This document shows positions 1 through 7,159 of a stretch of DNA of 8,682 nucleotides, one piece after another. Numbering within the stretch: position 1 is the first letter of the stretch; the number at the start of each line of letters is the position of its first letter. Under the pieces are notes generated by a model. The model had not been told where the DNA came from, did no database searches, and worked only from the letters and a program-made list of their open reading frames with translations. The DNA is from CAZOKZ01 sp964580585 (GTDB lineage Bacteria; Sumerlaeota; Sumerlaeia; SLMS01; JAHLLQ01), in assembly GCA_964580585.1 (NCBI GenBank), contig CAZOKZ010000110.1, forward strand, positions 1-8,682, in the 5' to 3' direction. The position numbers were made by a program, and so were the translations under genes.

Positions 1-2
1 AC

Positions 3-55
3 CAAAAACCTTCCTAAGCCTGATGCGGTAAACATCAGAAAACGGAAAGATCCTG
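3..55 (+). repeat. Left copy of a 53-bp terminal inverted repeat
   Basis: These 53 bases are identical to the reverse complement of 8630-8682, and the match breaks at base 56. The repeat contains a small hairpin: CTGATG at 20-25 pairs with CATCAG at 33-38 around a 7-base loop. Each copy reads in the same direction as the gene that follows it, the kinase here and pyrH at the other end. Housekeeping genes lie between the copies, so transposon ends are unlikely. A dispersed intergenic repeat at which assembly stopped is the simplest reading. A shared leader element is possible. Confidence 0.9.
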
Positions 56-158
56 CTGTTTCCTTCACAACACAATCAATTGCCTTTGCGCCTCCTCACT
101 TACGCGATGAACATCAACGCGATAAGTTTCCCAACCACCTCACGATTTGCTGCGTCCT

Positions 159-3008
159 ATGGAAACTGCTGTCAAAACGTTGCTACTGACCGATTTGGTG
201 GACAGCACCAAATTAGTGGAAACCCTGGGCGATGTGCGCACCGCCGAGGTCATGGAACGCCACGATGCCGAAGCACGGTCGCTGATCACAACGTACAACG
301 GACGCGAGATCGATAAAACCGACGGCTTTTTACTGCTGTTCAATCGCCCCATCGATGCGCTGCGTTACGCGCTCGCCTATCACGAGAAGCTTCGCACGTT
401 GTCTGCGGAAATGGACATCCCCCTGATTGCGCGGGCGGGAATTCATCTGGGCGAAGTCGTTCTGCGCGAAAATCCATCCGATGCCGTCCAACATGGCGCC
501 AAACCGCTCGAAGTCGAAGGCCTCGCCAAACCAACGGCTGCGCGTTTGATGTCGCTGGCGCGTGGAGGCCAAACGTTGATGACTCGTTCGGCTTTCGACC
601 TGGCCCGACGAAGCGCTATTGGCAATGATTCTGTTCCTTCCGAGGCGCAATGGCGCGCGCACGGGGCGTATTTGTTCAAGGGGATGGAAGAAGCCGTCGA
701 AGTGTTCGAGGCAGGCGTTCCCGGTGTCGCGCCGCTCGCTCCGCCTTCATATTCGGACAAGGTCCATCGGGCGATTATTCCAGGGCTTGAAGAAGTCCTG
801 GGCTGGCGTCCAGCGCCACGGCTCGAAGTTCCCGGTCGCTCGAACTGGGTGCTGCTGAAAAAAATCGGCGAAGGGGGATTCGGCGAAGTCTGGTTGGCGG
901 AACATGCAAAAACAAACGAGTTGCGTGTGTTTAAGTTCTGCTTTCACGCCGATCGCCTCAAAGGACTTCGGCGTGAAGTAACGCTCTTCCGATTGCTGAA
1001 GGAAACATTGGGCAATCGAAAGGACATCTCCCGCATCCTCGATTGGCAATTCAACGATCCTCCCTATTATCTCGAAGCCGAATATACCGAGGGAGGAGAC
1101 TTGATCGAGTGGTCCGAAAGTCAGGGCGGCATTAATAAAATTCCACTCAATCTACGCCTTGAATTATTGGCGCAAGTTGCCGATGCGCTGGCTGCCGCTC
1201 ATGGCGCGGGAGTGCTTCACAAGGATATCAAGCCGTCTAACATTCTCATCGCCAAAGATTCTCTGGAAAATCCCCAGGCGCGACTGACCGATTTCGGCAT
1301 TGGGATGGTTGCGGATCAAAGTCTGCTGGTCGAACGCGGCATTACCGCCGCTCAAATGACGATCGGCGCAACAACCGAGAGTCATTTGACGCGAATGGGC
1401 ACGCGACTTTACCTGGCGCCGGAAATTCTCGAAGGTCACACCGCGACCAAAAAATCCGATATCTACGCTTTCGGGGTGTTATTTTATCAAGTGGTCTGTG
1501 GGGATTTCAACCGATCCGTTGCCCCCGGATGGGAGCGCCATATTCCCGACGCCGATTTGCGCGAATACCTCGCCGCTTGCCTGGATCATGATCCGGAAGC
1601 ACGATTCGAGAACGCCAGCGAAATCGCCGAGCGTTTGCGCATGCTGAAGGATATCCAAAATAAACGCAGCGCAATGGCAAAGATTCGTGAAAATTTCCGC
1701 TTTACCATACTCGCCATTCTCATCGTACTCATCTGGTTCGTTCCTCCCATTATCGGAGGAATCGCAGGCGCAATGCAGACATTTTACGGGTTATGGCATT
1801 TTTTGGCGCTCTCTTCCATTGCGCTTTCAGGCTGCGCGTTGCTGCTGGGATTTTTCCTGCACGAGAACGTTTTCCAAGTGGCCTTCACGCGCCTGTCCCA
1901 TCGTTTCCACCCTTCGGAAAAAGCGCGTAAAACCGCCGAAGAAGTGGCCTTTCGTTATAATGCGGCGGCCATCGGACTCCCCATGGGGTTGGGATTATTA
2001 TTTTACCTCGTCCATTTCGCTTCGCTCAGGCGACAACTCGAAACGGCAACACTCGACGAAGCGGGACCGCTTGCCTGGCCCAGGTGGGCACTGGCTACCA
2101 CGTGTGTCGCGCTTGGCATGTTAACGATTAATCTGATCGCCATGGGTTGTATTTACTGGGTAATTCCCATCGATCAGGTCGCCATGTATGTGGACTTCGA
2201 TCTGGTGTTTATCCTCTCGTTGGTCCAGATTCCCCCTGGGATAATGCTGACCGTCTTCGGCATCAAAACATTACGAGTGATCGACAAACAAAACATTCGC
2301 GACCGTTTTGCGGGACGGTTCGCACTGATTGCGGGCATCAGCATGTTGATGCTATTTCCGGTGAATAACTACTTCGGACTCGACGACCGGCTGATGACCA
2401 CCGTCCCCCGCGATAGCAACCTTTCGGGCAGCGCAAGCGAGGTCGTGAAATACTACGACGATTTTCTGCCCGTTCCAAGCGATGAATTGAAACCTCTGAC
2501 CAAGTGGCAGTTGGAACAATTAGCCGCCCAAGGCGACCGACGGATTACGATTTTTTGCACGGTGCCCGCAAAAAAAGACGACCCACGGGTCGCTTCCATT
2601 TCTGGCGACCAACCGGAGATCGCCAGTTGGATTCCAAACTTGATTATCATGCAACATATCGGCGAAAGCTCTATTGGGAGAGTGTACAAATTTGAAATGC
2701 CTCTCAAACCGATGAAATTCAAATTTACCTTTGGGCAGCAGGGCGAAGGATGGGATGAAACCGCCGAATGGTTGGAAGAAGAAAATCGCAACATCCCCGA
2801 AAATGCGCCGCTGTGTTTTGAACTGCCCGACGGCAATGTGATTTACCTGGGATTTTACGGATTAAAACCCAACGTGCAATACGTGGACCTGTTTCGCTGG
2901 TCGGGACAGTTTTTTAATCAATTCCAATCACCCGATCCGTCGGATCAGTCAATTCCATCCAACCCGGAAAACTCCGTCGAGATGAACGTTCCCGCCAGTT
3001 CCTCCTAA
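159..3008 (+). CDS. Membrane Ser/Thr protein kinase with N-terminal class III cyclase-like domain
   Basis: A 949-residue signalling protein, predicted to phosphorylate Ser/Thr on unknown targets at the inner membrane. Residues about 3-185 form a class III nucleotide-cyclase homology domain, with Asp12 and Asp15 in TDLVDST and Asp55 in DKTDGF. Residues about 230-496 are a complete Hanks kinase: glycine loop GEGGFG at 237-242, Lys259, Glu273, HKD at 354-356 with Asn361, DFG at 378-380, APE at 420-422 and Asp434. About six hydrophobic segments follow, near 515-536, 548-567, 602-621, 643-669, 682-702 and 721-739. The last 200 residues are beta-rich, and about 794-880 resemble a CBM20-like starch-binding fold. 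I chose the ATG at 159 because the cyclase domain begins just after it. An in-frame TTG at 147 is possible, and neither has a clear ribosome binding site. The cyclase domain lacks several canonical catalytic residues and may only regulate. The kinase call is firm; the ligand and targets are unknown. Confidence 0.93.
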   Translation: METAVKTLLLTDLVDSTKLVETLGDVRTAEVMERHDAEARSLITTYNGREIDKTDGFLLLFNRPIDALRYALAYHEKLRTLSAEMDIPLIARAGIHLGEVVLRENPSDAVQHGAKPLEVEGLAKPTAARLMSLARGGQTLMTRSAFDLARRSAIGNDSVPSEAQWRAHGAYLFKGMEEAVEVFEAGVPGVAPLAPPSYSDKVHRAIIPGLEEVLGWRPAPRLEVPGRSNWVLLKKIGEGGFGEVWLAEHAKTNELRVFKFCFHADRLKGLRREVTLFRLLKETLGNRKDISRILDWQFNDPPYYLEAEYTEGGDLIEWSESQGGINKIPLNLRLELLAQVADALAAAHGAGVLHKDIKPSNILIAKDSLENPQARLTDFGIGMVADQSLLVERGITAAQMTIGATTESHLTRMGTRLYLAPEILEGHTATKKSDIYAFGVLFYQVVCGDFNRSVAPGWERHIPDADLREYLAACLDHDPEARFENASEIAERLRMLKDIQNKRSAMAKIRENFRFTILAILIVLIWFVPPIIGGIAGAMQTFYGLWHFLALSSIALSGCALLLGFFLHENVFQVAFTRLSHRFHPSEKARKTAEEVAFRYNAAAIGLPMGLGLLFYLVHFASLRRQLETATLDEAGPLAWPRWALATTCVALGMLTINLIAMGCIYWVIPIDQVAMYVDFDLVFILSLVQIPPGIMLTVFGIKTLRVIDKQNIRDRFAGRFALIAGISMLMLFPVNNYFGLDDRLMTTVPRDSNLSGSASEVVKYYDDFLPVPSDELKPLTKWQLEQLAAQGDRRITIFCTVPAKKDDPRVASISGDQPEIASWIPNLIIMQHIGESSIGRVYKFEMPLKPMKFKFTFGQQGEGWDETAEWLEEENRNIPENAPLCFELPDGNVIYLGFYGLKPNVQYVDLFRWSGQFFNQFQSPDPSDQSIPSNPENSVEMNVPASSS

Positions 3009-3095
3009 GCGTCGGGCAACTCCGTCCCTTCCATGGCATACTCGGATGAAGAAGCGTCCTCTGAATAACGAGCGGCGCTCGATTTCGCGCGGAGT

Positions 3096-3100
3096 GGAGG
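3096..3100 (+). promoter_or_regulatory. Ribosome binding site of the small gene before terL
   Basis: GGAGG lies 7 bases before the ATG at 3108. It supports this short gene as really translated, even though it overlaps the next gene. Confidence 0.75.
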
Positions 3101-3107
3101 ACCACAC

Positions 3108-3404
3108 ATGACCGACGATCATCCCATGTTGACGGAGCAGCGTCGAGCGCGTTTGACGCGTGCCGAACGCATTCTCGACCGCTGGCTCGATTTGTTTGAA
3201 GCACAATTGGAAAACGCCCGTCCCGATCCATCGAAAACGACGGAGTTGAGTAACGTTTTTACCATCTGTCGTCGCATTCTGGAAATCGAACAACTGATGC
3301 AAAAACTCGCCGACAAGGAGGAACCAACCGATGGCGCTCCCCGATTCCAGGTACGTTCAGACGTGTTCGGAGACGGAATTCCAGAGCTTGATTCAGAAGA
3401 CTGA
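3108..3404 (+). CDS. Small helical protein, possible terminase small subunit
   Basis: A 98-residue soluble protein that I do not recognise by sequence. It is rich in charged residues and looks almost entirely helical: residues about 8-38 and 43-70 form two amphipathic helices separated by a Pro/Asp turn, followed by an acidic tail. It has a strong ribosome binding site, and its last 74 bases overlap the start of the terminase large-subunit gene in another frame, so the two are probably co-translated. Phage small terminase subunits are short helical DNA-binding proteins encoded just before the large subunit, so position and size suggest that role. This is inferred from context only, since no helix-turn-helix is obvious. 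It could instead be an unrelated accessory protein. No signal peptide or membrane segment is visible. Confidence 0.7.
   Translation: MTDDHPMLTEQRRARLTRAERILDRWLDLFEAQLENARPDPSKTTELSNVFTICRRILEIEQLMQKLADKEEPTDGAPRFQVRSDVFGDGIPELDSED
3315..3321 (+). promoter_or_regulatory. Ribosome binding site of terL, inside the upstream gene
   Basis: AAGGAGG sits 9 bases before the ATG at 3331, inside the coding region of the 98-residue protein. It fixes the terL start and confirms the 74-base gene overlap. Confidence 0.85.
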
Positions 3405-5037
3405 ACTGCGCCATCACAATTGGCTGTTCAAGGTACGCGCATCGGTGGACGTCACGTTATTCGCACGGCAGGCGCTCGGCGTGCATTTACGTCTTCCGTT
3501 TGCGGATTACCACCGCATCTTGTTTCGCTGGCATGCACAAATGCGGCGCGTTTCCCTGCCCACGCGAACAGGATTGCGATATGCGCTGGCGGCGCCGCGA
3601 GGTTCCGCCAAATCCACCATTGTGTCGTTTTTGCTTGTACTGCACGACATCGCTTATGCCCATGAACGATACATCATCATCATTTCCGCCACGCAGCGAC
3701 AGGCTCAACTGCGTCTTCGTGCGTTGCGGCGCGAACTGACAGAAGATACGGCGTTGTCGCGTTGGTTTTATCCGCTGTTCGGACGAGACCATGTGCAATC
3801 GAGCAACAACGTGTTGATGCTCGCCAATGGTGTACGTATCGAAGCCTTCGGTGCGGGGACGGAGATGCGCGGTATTACCCACGATTCGTGGAGACCGACG
3901 AAAATCATCCTCGACGATGCGGAAACCTCTGCCGCCGCGACCTCGCCCCGGCGACGCGCACATCTGAACGAGTGGTTCGGCGAAGTCATCGAACACCTTG
4001 GCAACGGATACACCCATTTGCTTGCAATTGGAACGATTCTGCACCCGAAAAGCTTACTTTCCTCGTTACTCGAACGCCCCGACTTCGAATCGCTGCGTTG
4101 CCGATCCATCGAAACGTTCGCACCTCCGTCCCCCCACTGGGATCAATGGCGCGTGCTGTTGACATCTCCGTCCCTCAAACATCCACGCGAACAAGCGCGA
4201 TCGTATTTTCTCGAACATCGCACGGAAATGGAAACGGGAACGAAAGTACTCTGGGGCGCACACGAGGATTACGAACAACTTCTCGCGCAGCTTGTCACAC
4301 AAGGTCGCCGCGCATTTTATCAGGAAATGCAGAACGAACCGCTTGGCCCCGAGGATGCGCTTTTTGAGCCCGAAAACGCATGGCGAGCACGGCGAAACAG
4401 CAACGGTGTCGAAATTCTTTCACCCCCATCGACGCATTACGCCGGGTCTCCGTCCCTGCGAGAATATGCGTTCGACGATTTGCGTTTATTTGGTTACCAT
4501 GACGCTTCAATGGGCAAGGGACGGAGCACAGGCAAAGGCGATTTCGCCGCTTTAGCAACCGTGGCGCTCGCCCCCGATGGCACGTTGATATTGCTCTCGA
4601 TCTGGGTACGCCGCGCCCCGCCCAGCCAACAAGTCACAACCTTATTTGAAACGCACGTTGTTGCGCCCTTTGAACGACTGGCCGTTGAAGGGACAGGCTT
4701 CCAGGAACTTCTCCTGATGCCCATCGAAGCAGAACGCAAACGCCGTCGCGAGCAAAACCAACGACATGATTTGCCGGTGGAAATTGTCAAGCCAACGAAA
4801 AACAAACAGATGCGCATTGCCTCACTCGAACCGTTGATAACAAGCGGTCGCCTGGCGTTGTGCGAAAACTTGCCCGAAGAATTCTGGTCAGAGCTCGCGG
4901 CTTATCCACGCGTGCCGCACGACGATGCGCTCGACGCCGTGGCCGGCGCAGTGGAACTGGCGCTCAACGCAAAAATACAAGGGACGGAGAAAAAAACAAC
5001 GACGGTGAAACGGAAAAAACGAAGAGAAACTTTTTGA
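3331..5037 (+). CDS. terL: Terminase large subunit (DNA-packaging ATPase/nuclease)
   Basis: A 568-residue protein with both terminase domains: an ATPase motor that pumps DNA into a procapsid, and an RNase H-like nuclease that cuts the concatemer. In the motor, the Walker A is APRGSAKST at 88-96 (Lys94), the Walker B is IILDDAE at 192-198, and a coupling-type IGT motif lies at 233-235. FYQEMQNEP at 329-337 leads into the nuclease domain. Likely metal ligands there are Asp391 in GYHDAS, Glu453 in VEGTGFQE, and Asp531, Asp532 and Asp535 in HDDALDA. The protein ends in a basic tail. The length is normal and no frame break is seen, so the gene appears intact. The start is set by a strong ribosome binding site. 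No portal, protease or capsid gene lies nearby: the kinase gene is upstream, and avtA faces it with 2 bp between the stops. It may be a phage remnant, a domesticated motor or part of a scattered gene-transfer-agent-like system. It carries six copies of GGGACGGAG or its complement. Confidence 0.92.
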   Translation: MALPDSRYVQTCSETEFQSLIQKTELRHHNWLFKVRASVDVTLFARQALGVHLRLPFADYHRILFRWHAQMRRVSLPTRTGLRYALAAPRGSAKSTIVSFLLVLHDIAYAHERYIIIISATQRQAQLRLRALRRELTEDTALSRWFYPLFGRDHVQSSNNVLMLANGVRIEAFGAGTEMRGITHDSWRPTKIILDDAETSAAATSPRRRAHLNEWFGEVIEHLGNGYTHLLAIGTILHPKSLLSSLLERPDFESLRCRSIETFAPPSPHWDQWRVLLTSPSLKHPREQARSYFLEHRTEMETGTKVLWGAHEDYEQLLAQLVTQGRRAFYQEMQNEPLGPEDALFEPENAWRARRNSNGVEILSPPSTHYAGSPSLREYAFDDLRLFGYHDASMGKGRSTGKGDFAALATVALAPDGTLILLSIWVRRAPPSQQVTTLFETHVVAPFERLAVEGTGFQELLLMPIEAERKRRREQNQRHDLPVEIVKPTKNKQMRIASLEPLITSGRLALCENLPEEFWSELAAYPRVPHDDALDAVAGAVELALNAKIQGTEKKTTTVKRKKRRETF

Positions 5038-5039
5038 AA

Positions 5040-6293
5040 TCAATCGCCGTATGCCCGGCGGGCTTCTTCGCTGATAATCCGAATTCCTTCGGTGACAACG
5101 GCATCGTCCTGCGAATACGTAATCCGCAGGCATTCGTGCTGGTGCTTCCACTCTTCGCGCAACCCGGGGAAAAAATAATGCCCGGGAATCACGAGCACAC
5201 CGCGTGCTTTGAGGCGTTCGTAAAACTCGGCGCTTGTAATCGGTAAATCGCGAAACCAAACCCACAGGAACAACGCGCCTTCGGGTTTGTGCAGGAAATA
5301 ATCCAGCCCATCGAGTCCGTCCCTCAACAGCGCGGCGGCTCGCTGGGCTTTTTCTTCGTAAAAGGGGCGGATCACTTCGTTTGCCAGATGTAAAATTTCA
5401 CCGGTTTGAACAAATTCCCGGGCGATTGCCGCGCCAAAACCATTCGGCGCAAGGCTCATGATGCTCGTCACTCGTTCAAGCGCATCGATCACTTCACGCC
5501 GTGCCACGACGATACCCGTACGCGCGGCGGGCAGGCCAAGTTTCGATAAACTGAGGCACATAATCGTATTCGGATTCCACGTTGCATGCGCTTCGGTAAA
5601 GATCATGCCCGGAAACGGCGCGCCATACGCATTATCGATGATGAGCGGAATATCGCGTTCAGCGGCAAGATCGCTCAAACGCGCGATTTCCGCGTCTGTC
5701 AGCACGTTTCCCGATGGATTCGTCGGGCGCGAAACACAAATCGCTCCGATCGAATCGTCGAGGGGGACGGAGTCGAAATCGATGGCGTACTTGAACGTGT
5801 GTTCGTCCAAAAAATCGATTTTCGCGGGCGTTGATACAAAAAAATCCTTCTTCAAACCCACGTCGGAATAGCCAATATATTCCGGCACAAGCGGCAGCAG
5901 AATCCGCCGAAACGCGCCGTCGTCGAACTCGCCCGCGAACAAATTAAAGAGCACAAAAAACGCGGTTTGGCTGCCGTTGGTCAGCGCGATGTTCTCCGTC
6001 CCCACATCCCACCCGCATTGCTCGCGCAAGAGTTTCGCCAACGCCGCGATGAATTCCTTGTTCCCGCGCGCGGAATCGTAATTCCCCACGGTGCGCTCGA
6101 AACGGCCCGGCTCCTCCAACACGTTTTGCATCGCCGCGCGAAAACGCTTCTGCATGGCAGGAATATGTGCCGGATTGCCTCCGCCGAGCATCAGCAGTCC
6201 CTCGCCGCCCGCAAGCGCGTCGGTCAGGTCTTCCATCAACTGACCAATGCCCGAGTGTCCGGCGATTTTCTGGCCGAAACGAGAAAGCCGCAT
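5040..6293 (-). CDS. avtA: Valine-pyruvate aminotransferase
   Basis: A PLP-dependent fold-type I aminotransferase that interconverts valine plus pyruvate with 2-oxoisovalerate plus alanine, in the cytoplasm. At 417 residues it matches the length I recall for the E. coli enzyme, and it follows that enzyme throughout: HSGIGQLMEDL at 13-23, MLGGGNPAHIP at 35-45, NYD at 71-73, PLVPEYIGY at 134-142, SRPTNPSGN at 188-196, Asp220 and Tyr223, and SLSKLGLP at 248-255 with Lys251 as the PLP lysine. KPEGALFLW (336-344) and PGHYFFPGL (370-378) follow, with Arg390 as the likely carboxylate-binding residue. The start was moved 24 codons inside the longest frame, to the ATG after a GAGGT site, where homology begins. 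It is the last gene of the pyrH-frr-uppS unit, 35 bp after uppS. Its stop lies 2 bp from the terL stop on the other strand. Confidence 0.95.
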   Translation of the reverse strand: MRLSRFGQKIAGHSGIGQLMEDLTDALAGGEGLLMLGGGNPAHIPAMQKRFRAAMQNVLEEPGRFERTVGNYDSARGNKEFIAALAKLLREQCGWDVGTENIALTNGSQTAFFVLFNLFAGEFDDGAFRRILLPLVPEYIGYSDVGLKKDFFVSTPAKIDFLDEHTFKYAIDFDSVPLDDSIGAICVSRPTNPSGNVLTDAEIARLSDLAAERDIPLIIDNAYGAPFPGMIFTEAHATWNPNTIMCLSLSKLGLPAARTGIVVARREVIDALERVTSIMSLAPNGFGAAIAREFVQTGEILHLANEVIRPFYEEKAQRAAALLRDGLDGLDYFLHKPEGALFLWVWFRDLPITSAEFYERLKARGVLVIPGHYFFPGLREEWKHQHECLRITYSQDDAVVTEGIRIISEEARRAYGD

Positions 6294-6300
6294 GGGGATT

Positions 6301-6305
6301 ACCTC
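6301..6305 (-). promoter_or_regulatory. Ribosome binding site of avtA
   Basis: On the minus strand, GAGGT lies 7 bases before the ATG at 6293. It decides the avtA start in favour of a 417-residue protein over the upstream in-frame start at 6365, which would overlap uppS. A copy of the 9-mer repeat (6312-6320) lies just upstream of it. Confidence 0.75.
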
Positions 6306-6328
6306 GCGATGGGGACGGAGAAGTGATC

Positions 6329-7150
6329 TTAGCGAACGCCGCCGAAGCGTCGATCCCGATTGCAATATTGTTCAATGGCTTGCAGGAAGTTTATCCGGCG
6401 GAAATCCGGCCACAATACGTCAAGATACACGAATTCCGTGTACGCGATTTGCCACAGTAGAAAGTTACTGACGCGTTGTTCGCCCGACGTGCGCACCAGC
6501 AATTCCGGATCGCCTAAATCGGGTTGATAAAGAAATTGCGCGAACGATTCGGGCGTCAATTCCTCGGGAGCGAGCTTGCCTTCACGCGCAGCCTGCATTG
6601 CGCGACGACAGGCATCGACGATTTCCTGCCGACCGCCGTAACTCAGCGCCAGATTCAGCACCAGGCCCGTGTTCGAGGCGGTTGCCTCCATCGTGTGCGC
6701 CAGTTTGTTTTGCGCCGAAGCGGGTAATTTTTCAACCTGGCCGCTCGCAACAAGCCGCACATTGTTATCGTTCAGTTCGGGGATTTCTTTGATCAAAAAC
6801 GTTTCAAGCAGCGACATCAACGCGCTGATTTCACGTTTCGGACGCGACCAATTTTCCGTCGAAAACGCATACAGTGTCAGCGCCTTGAGGCGTAACTGAG
6901 CCGCCGTTCGTGTCGATGCCCGCACACTATCGATTCCCGCACGATGACCATCGATGCGGGCAGGCAACGATCGCTGGCTGGCCCAACGGCCGTTGCCGTC
7001 CATGATAATCGCCACATGGCGCGGCAACCGATCGAGCGGCAGGCGTTCAAAAAGCGCGCGCTCTTCCGGCGTCGTCGGTTCAAGCAGGCAAGGCGCCGCA
7101 GCAGAACGATTTGGCGAGGGCACGGACAAGAGCGCACGCTTTCTAGTCAT
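6329..7150 (-). CDS. uppS: Isoprenyl transferase (undecaprenyl diphosphate synthase)
   Basis: A cis-prenyltransferase that condenses isopentenyl diphosphate onto farnesyl diphosphate to make the C55 carrier lipid used for peptidoglycan and surface polysaccharides. Its 273 residues carry the family signatures: IIMDGNGRWA at 48-57 with the catalytic Asp51, a GHRAG motif shortly after, FSTENW, RTSGEQRVSNFLLWQ, DVLWPDF, and a C-terminal RRFGG. About 50 residues precede the catalytic Asp, compared with roughly 25 in E. coli. The N-terminus is therefore long, or the true start is internal; a GTG at codon 10 is one option. The ATG at 7150 has only a weak ribosome binding site, and a 7-bp hairpin lies just upstream. 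It is 41 bp after frr and 35 bp before avtA, in one transcription unit. Confidence 0.95.
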   Translation of the reverse strand: MTRKRALLSVPSPNRSAAAPCLLEPTTPEERALFERLPLDRLPRHVAIIMDGNGRWASQRSLPARIDGHRAGIDSVRASTRTAAQLRLKALTLYAFSTENWSRPKREISALMSLLETFLIKEIPELNDNNVRLVASGQVEKLPASAQNKLAHTMEATASNTGLVLNLALSYGGRQEIVDACRRAMQAAREGKLAPEELTPESFAQFLYQPDLGDPELLVRTSGEQRVSNFLLWQIAYTEFVYLDVLWPDFRRINFLQAIEQYCNRDRRFGGVR

Positions 7151-7159
7151 CTCAATTTC

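Larger units (their letters stand above)
3020..6320. repeat. Cluster of ten exact copies of the 9-mer GGGACGGAG
   Basis: GGGACGGAG reads on the plus strand at 3856, 4518, 4981, 5764 and 6312. Its complement CTCCGTCCC reads at 3020, 4124, 4166, 4448 and 5994. A one-mismatch copy, GTCCGTCCC, is at 5315. Flanking bases are not conserved. Eight exact copies are in coding DNA, six in terL and two in avtA. The other two are intergenic: 12 bases after the kinase stop, and between uppS and avtA. In genes the motif encodes different peptides by phase and strand: GTE three times, PS or SPS in three places, GRS once and SVP once. I found no exact copy in 1-3019 or 6321-8682. Confidence 0.93.

Noticed and set aside
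102..123. ACGCGAT direct repeat (102-108 and 117-123) as a promoter element for the kinase
   Set aside because: A 7-mer repeat in a short leader without a recognisable -35/-10 pair is not enough.
3069..3081. Palindrome CGAGC-GGC-GCTCG after the kinase gene as a terminator
   Set aside because: The stem is only 5 bp and is followed by ATTTCG, with no real T-run. Transcription may continue into the small gene.
3768..4109. Long open frames opposite terL (also 3487-4044) as genes
   Set aside because: They lie antisense to a gene with clear terminase motifs, show no recognisable family, and lack ribosome binding sites. They are frame shadows.
5053..5063. GCCC-GGC-GGGC followed by TTCTTC as the terL terminator
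   Set aside because: A 4-bp stem inside the avtA coding region with an imperfect T-tract is too weak to call.
3020..6320. The GGGACGGAG copies as ribosome binding sites or a CRISPR array
   Set aside because: They lie mostly inside genes on both strands with irregular spacing (42 to 836 bp) and no conserved flanks, so neither reading fits.
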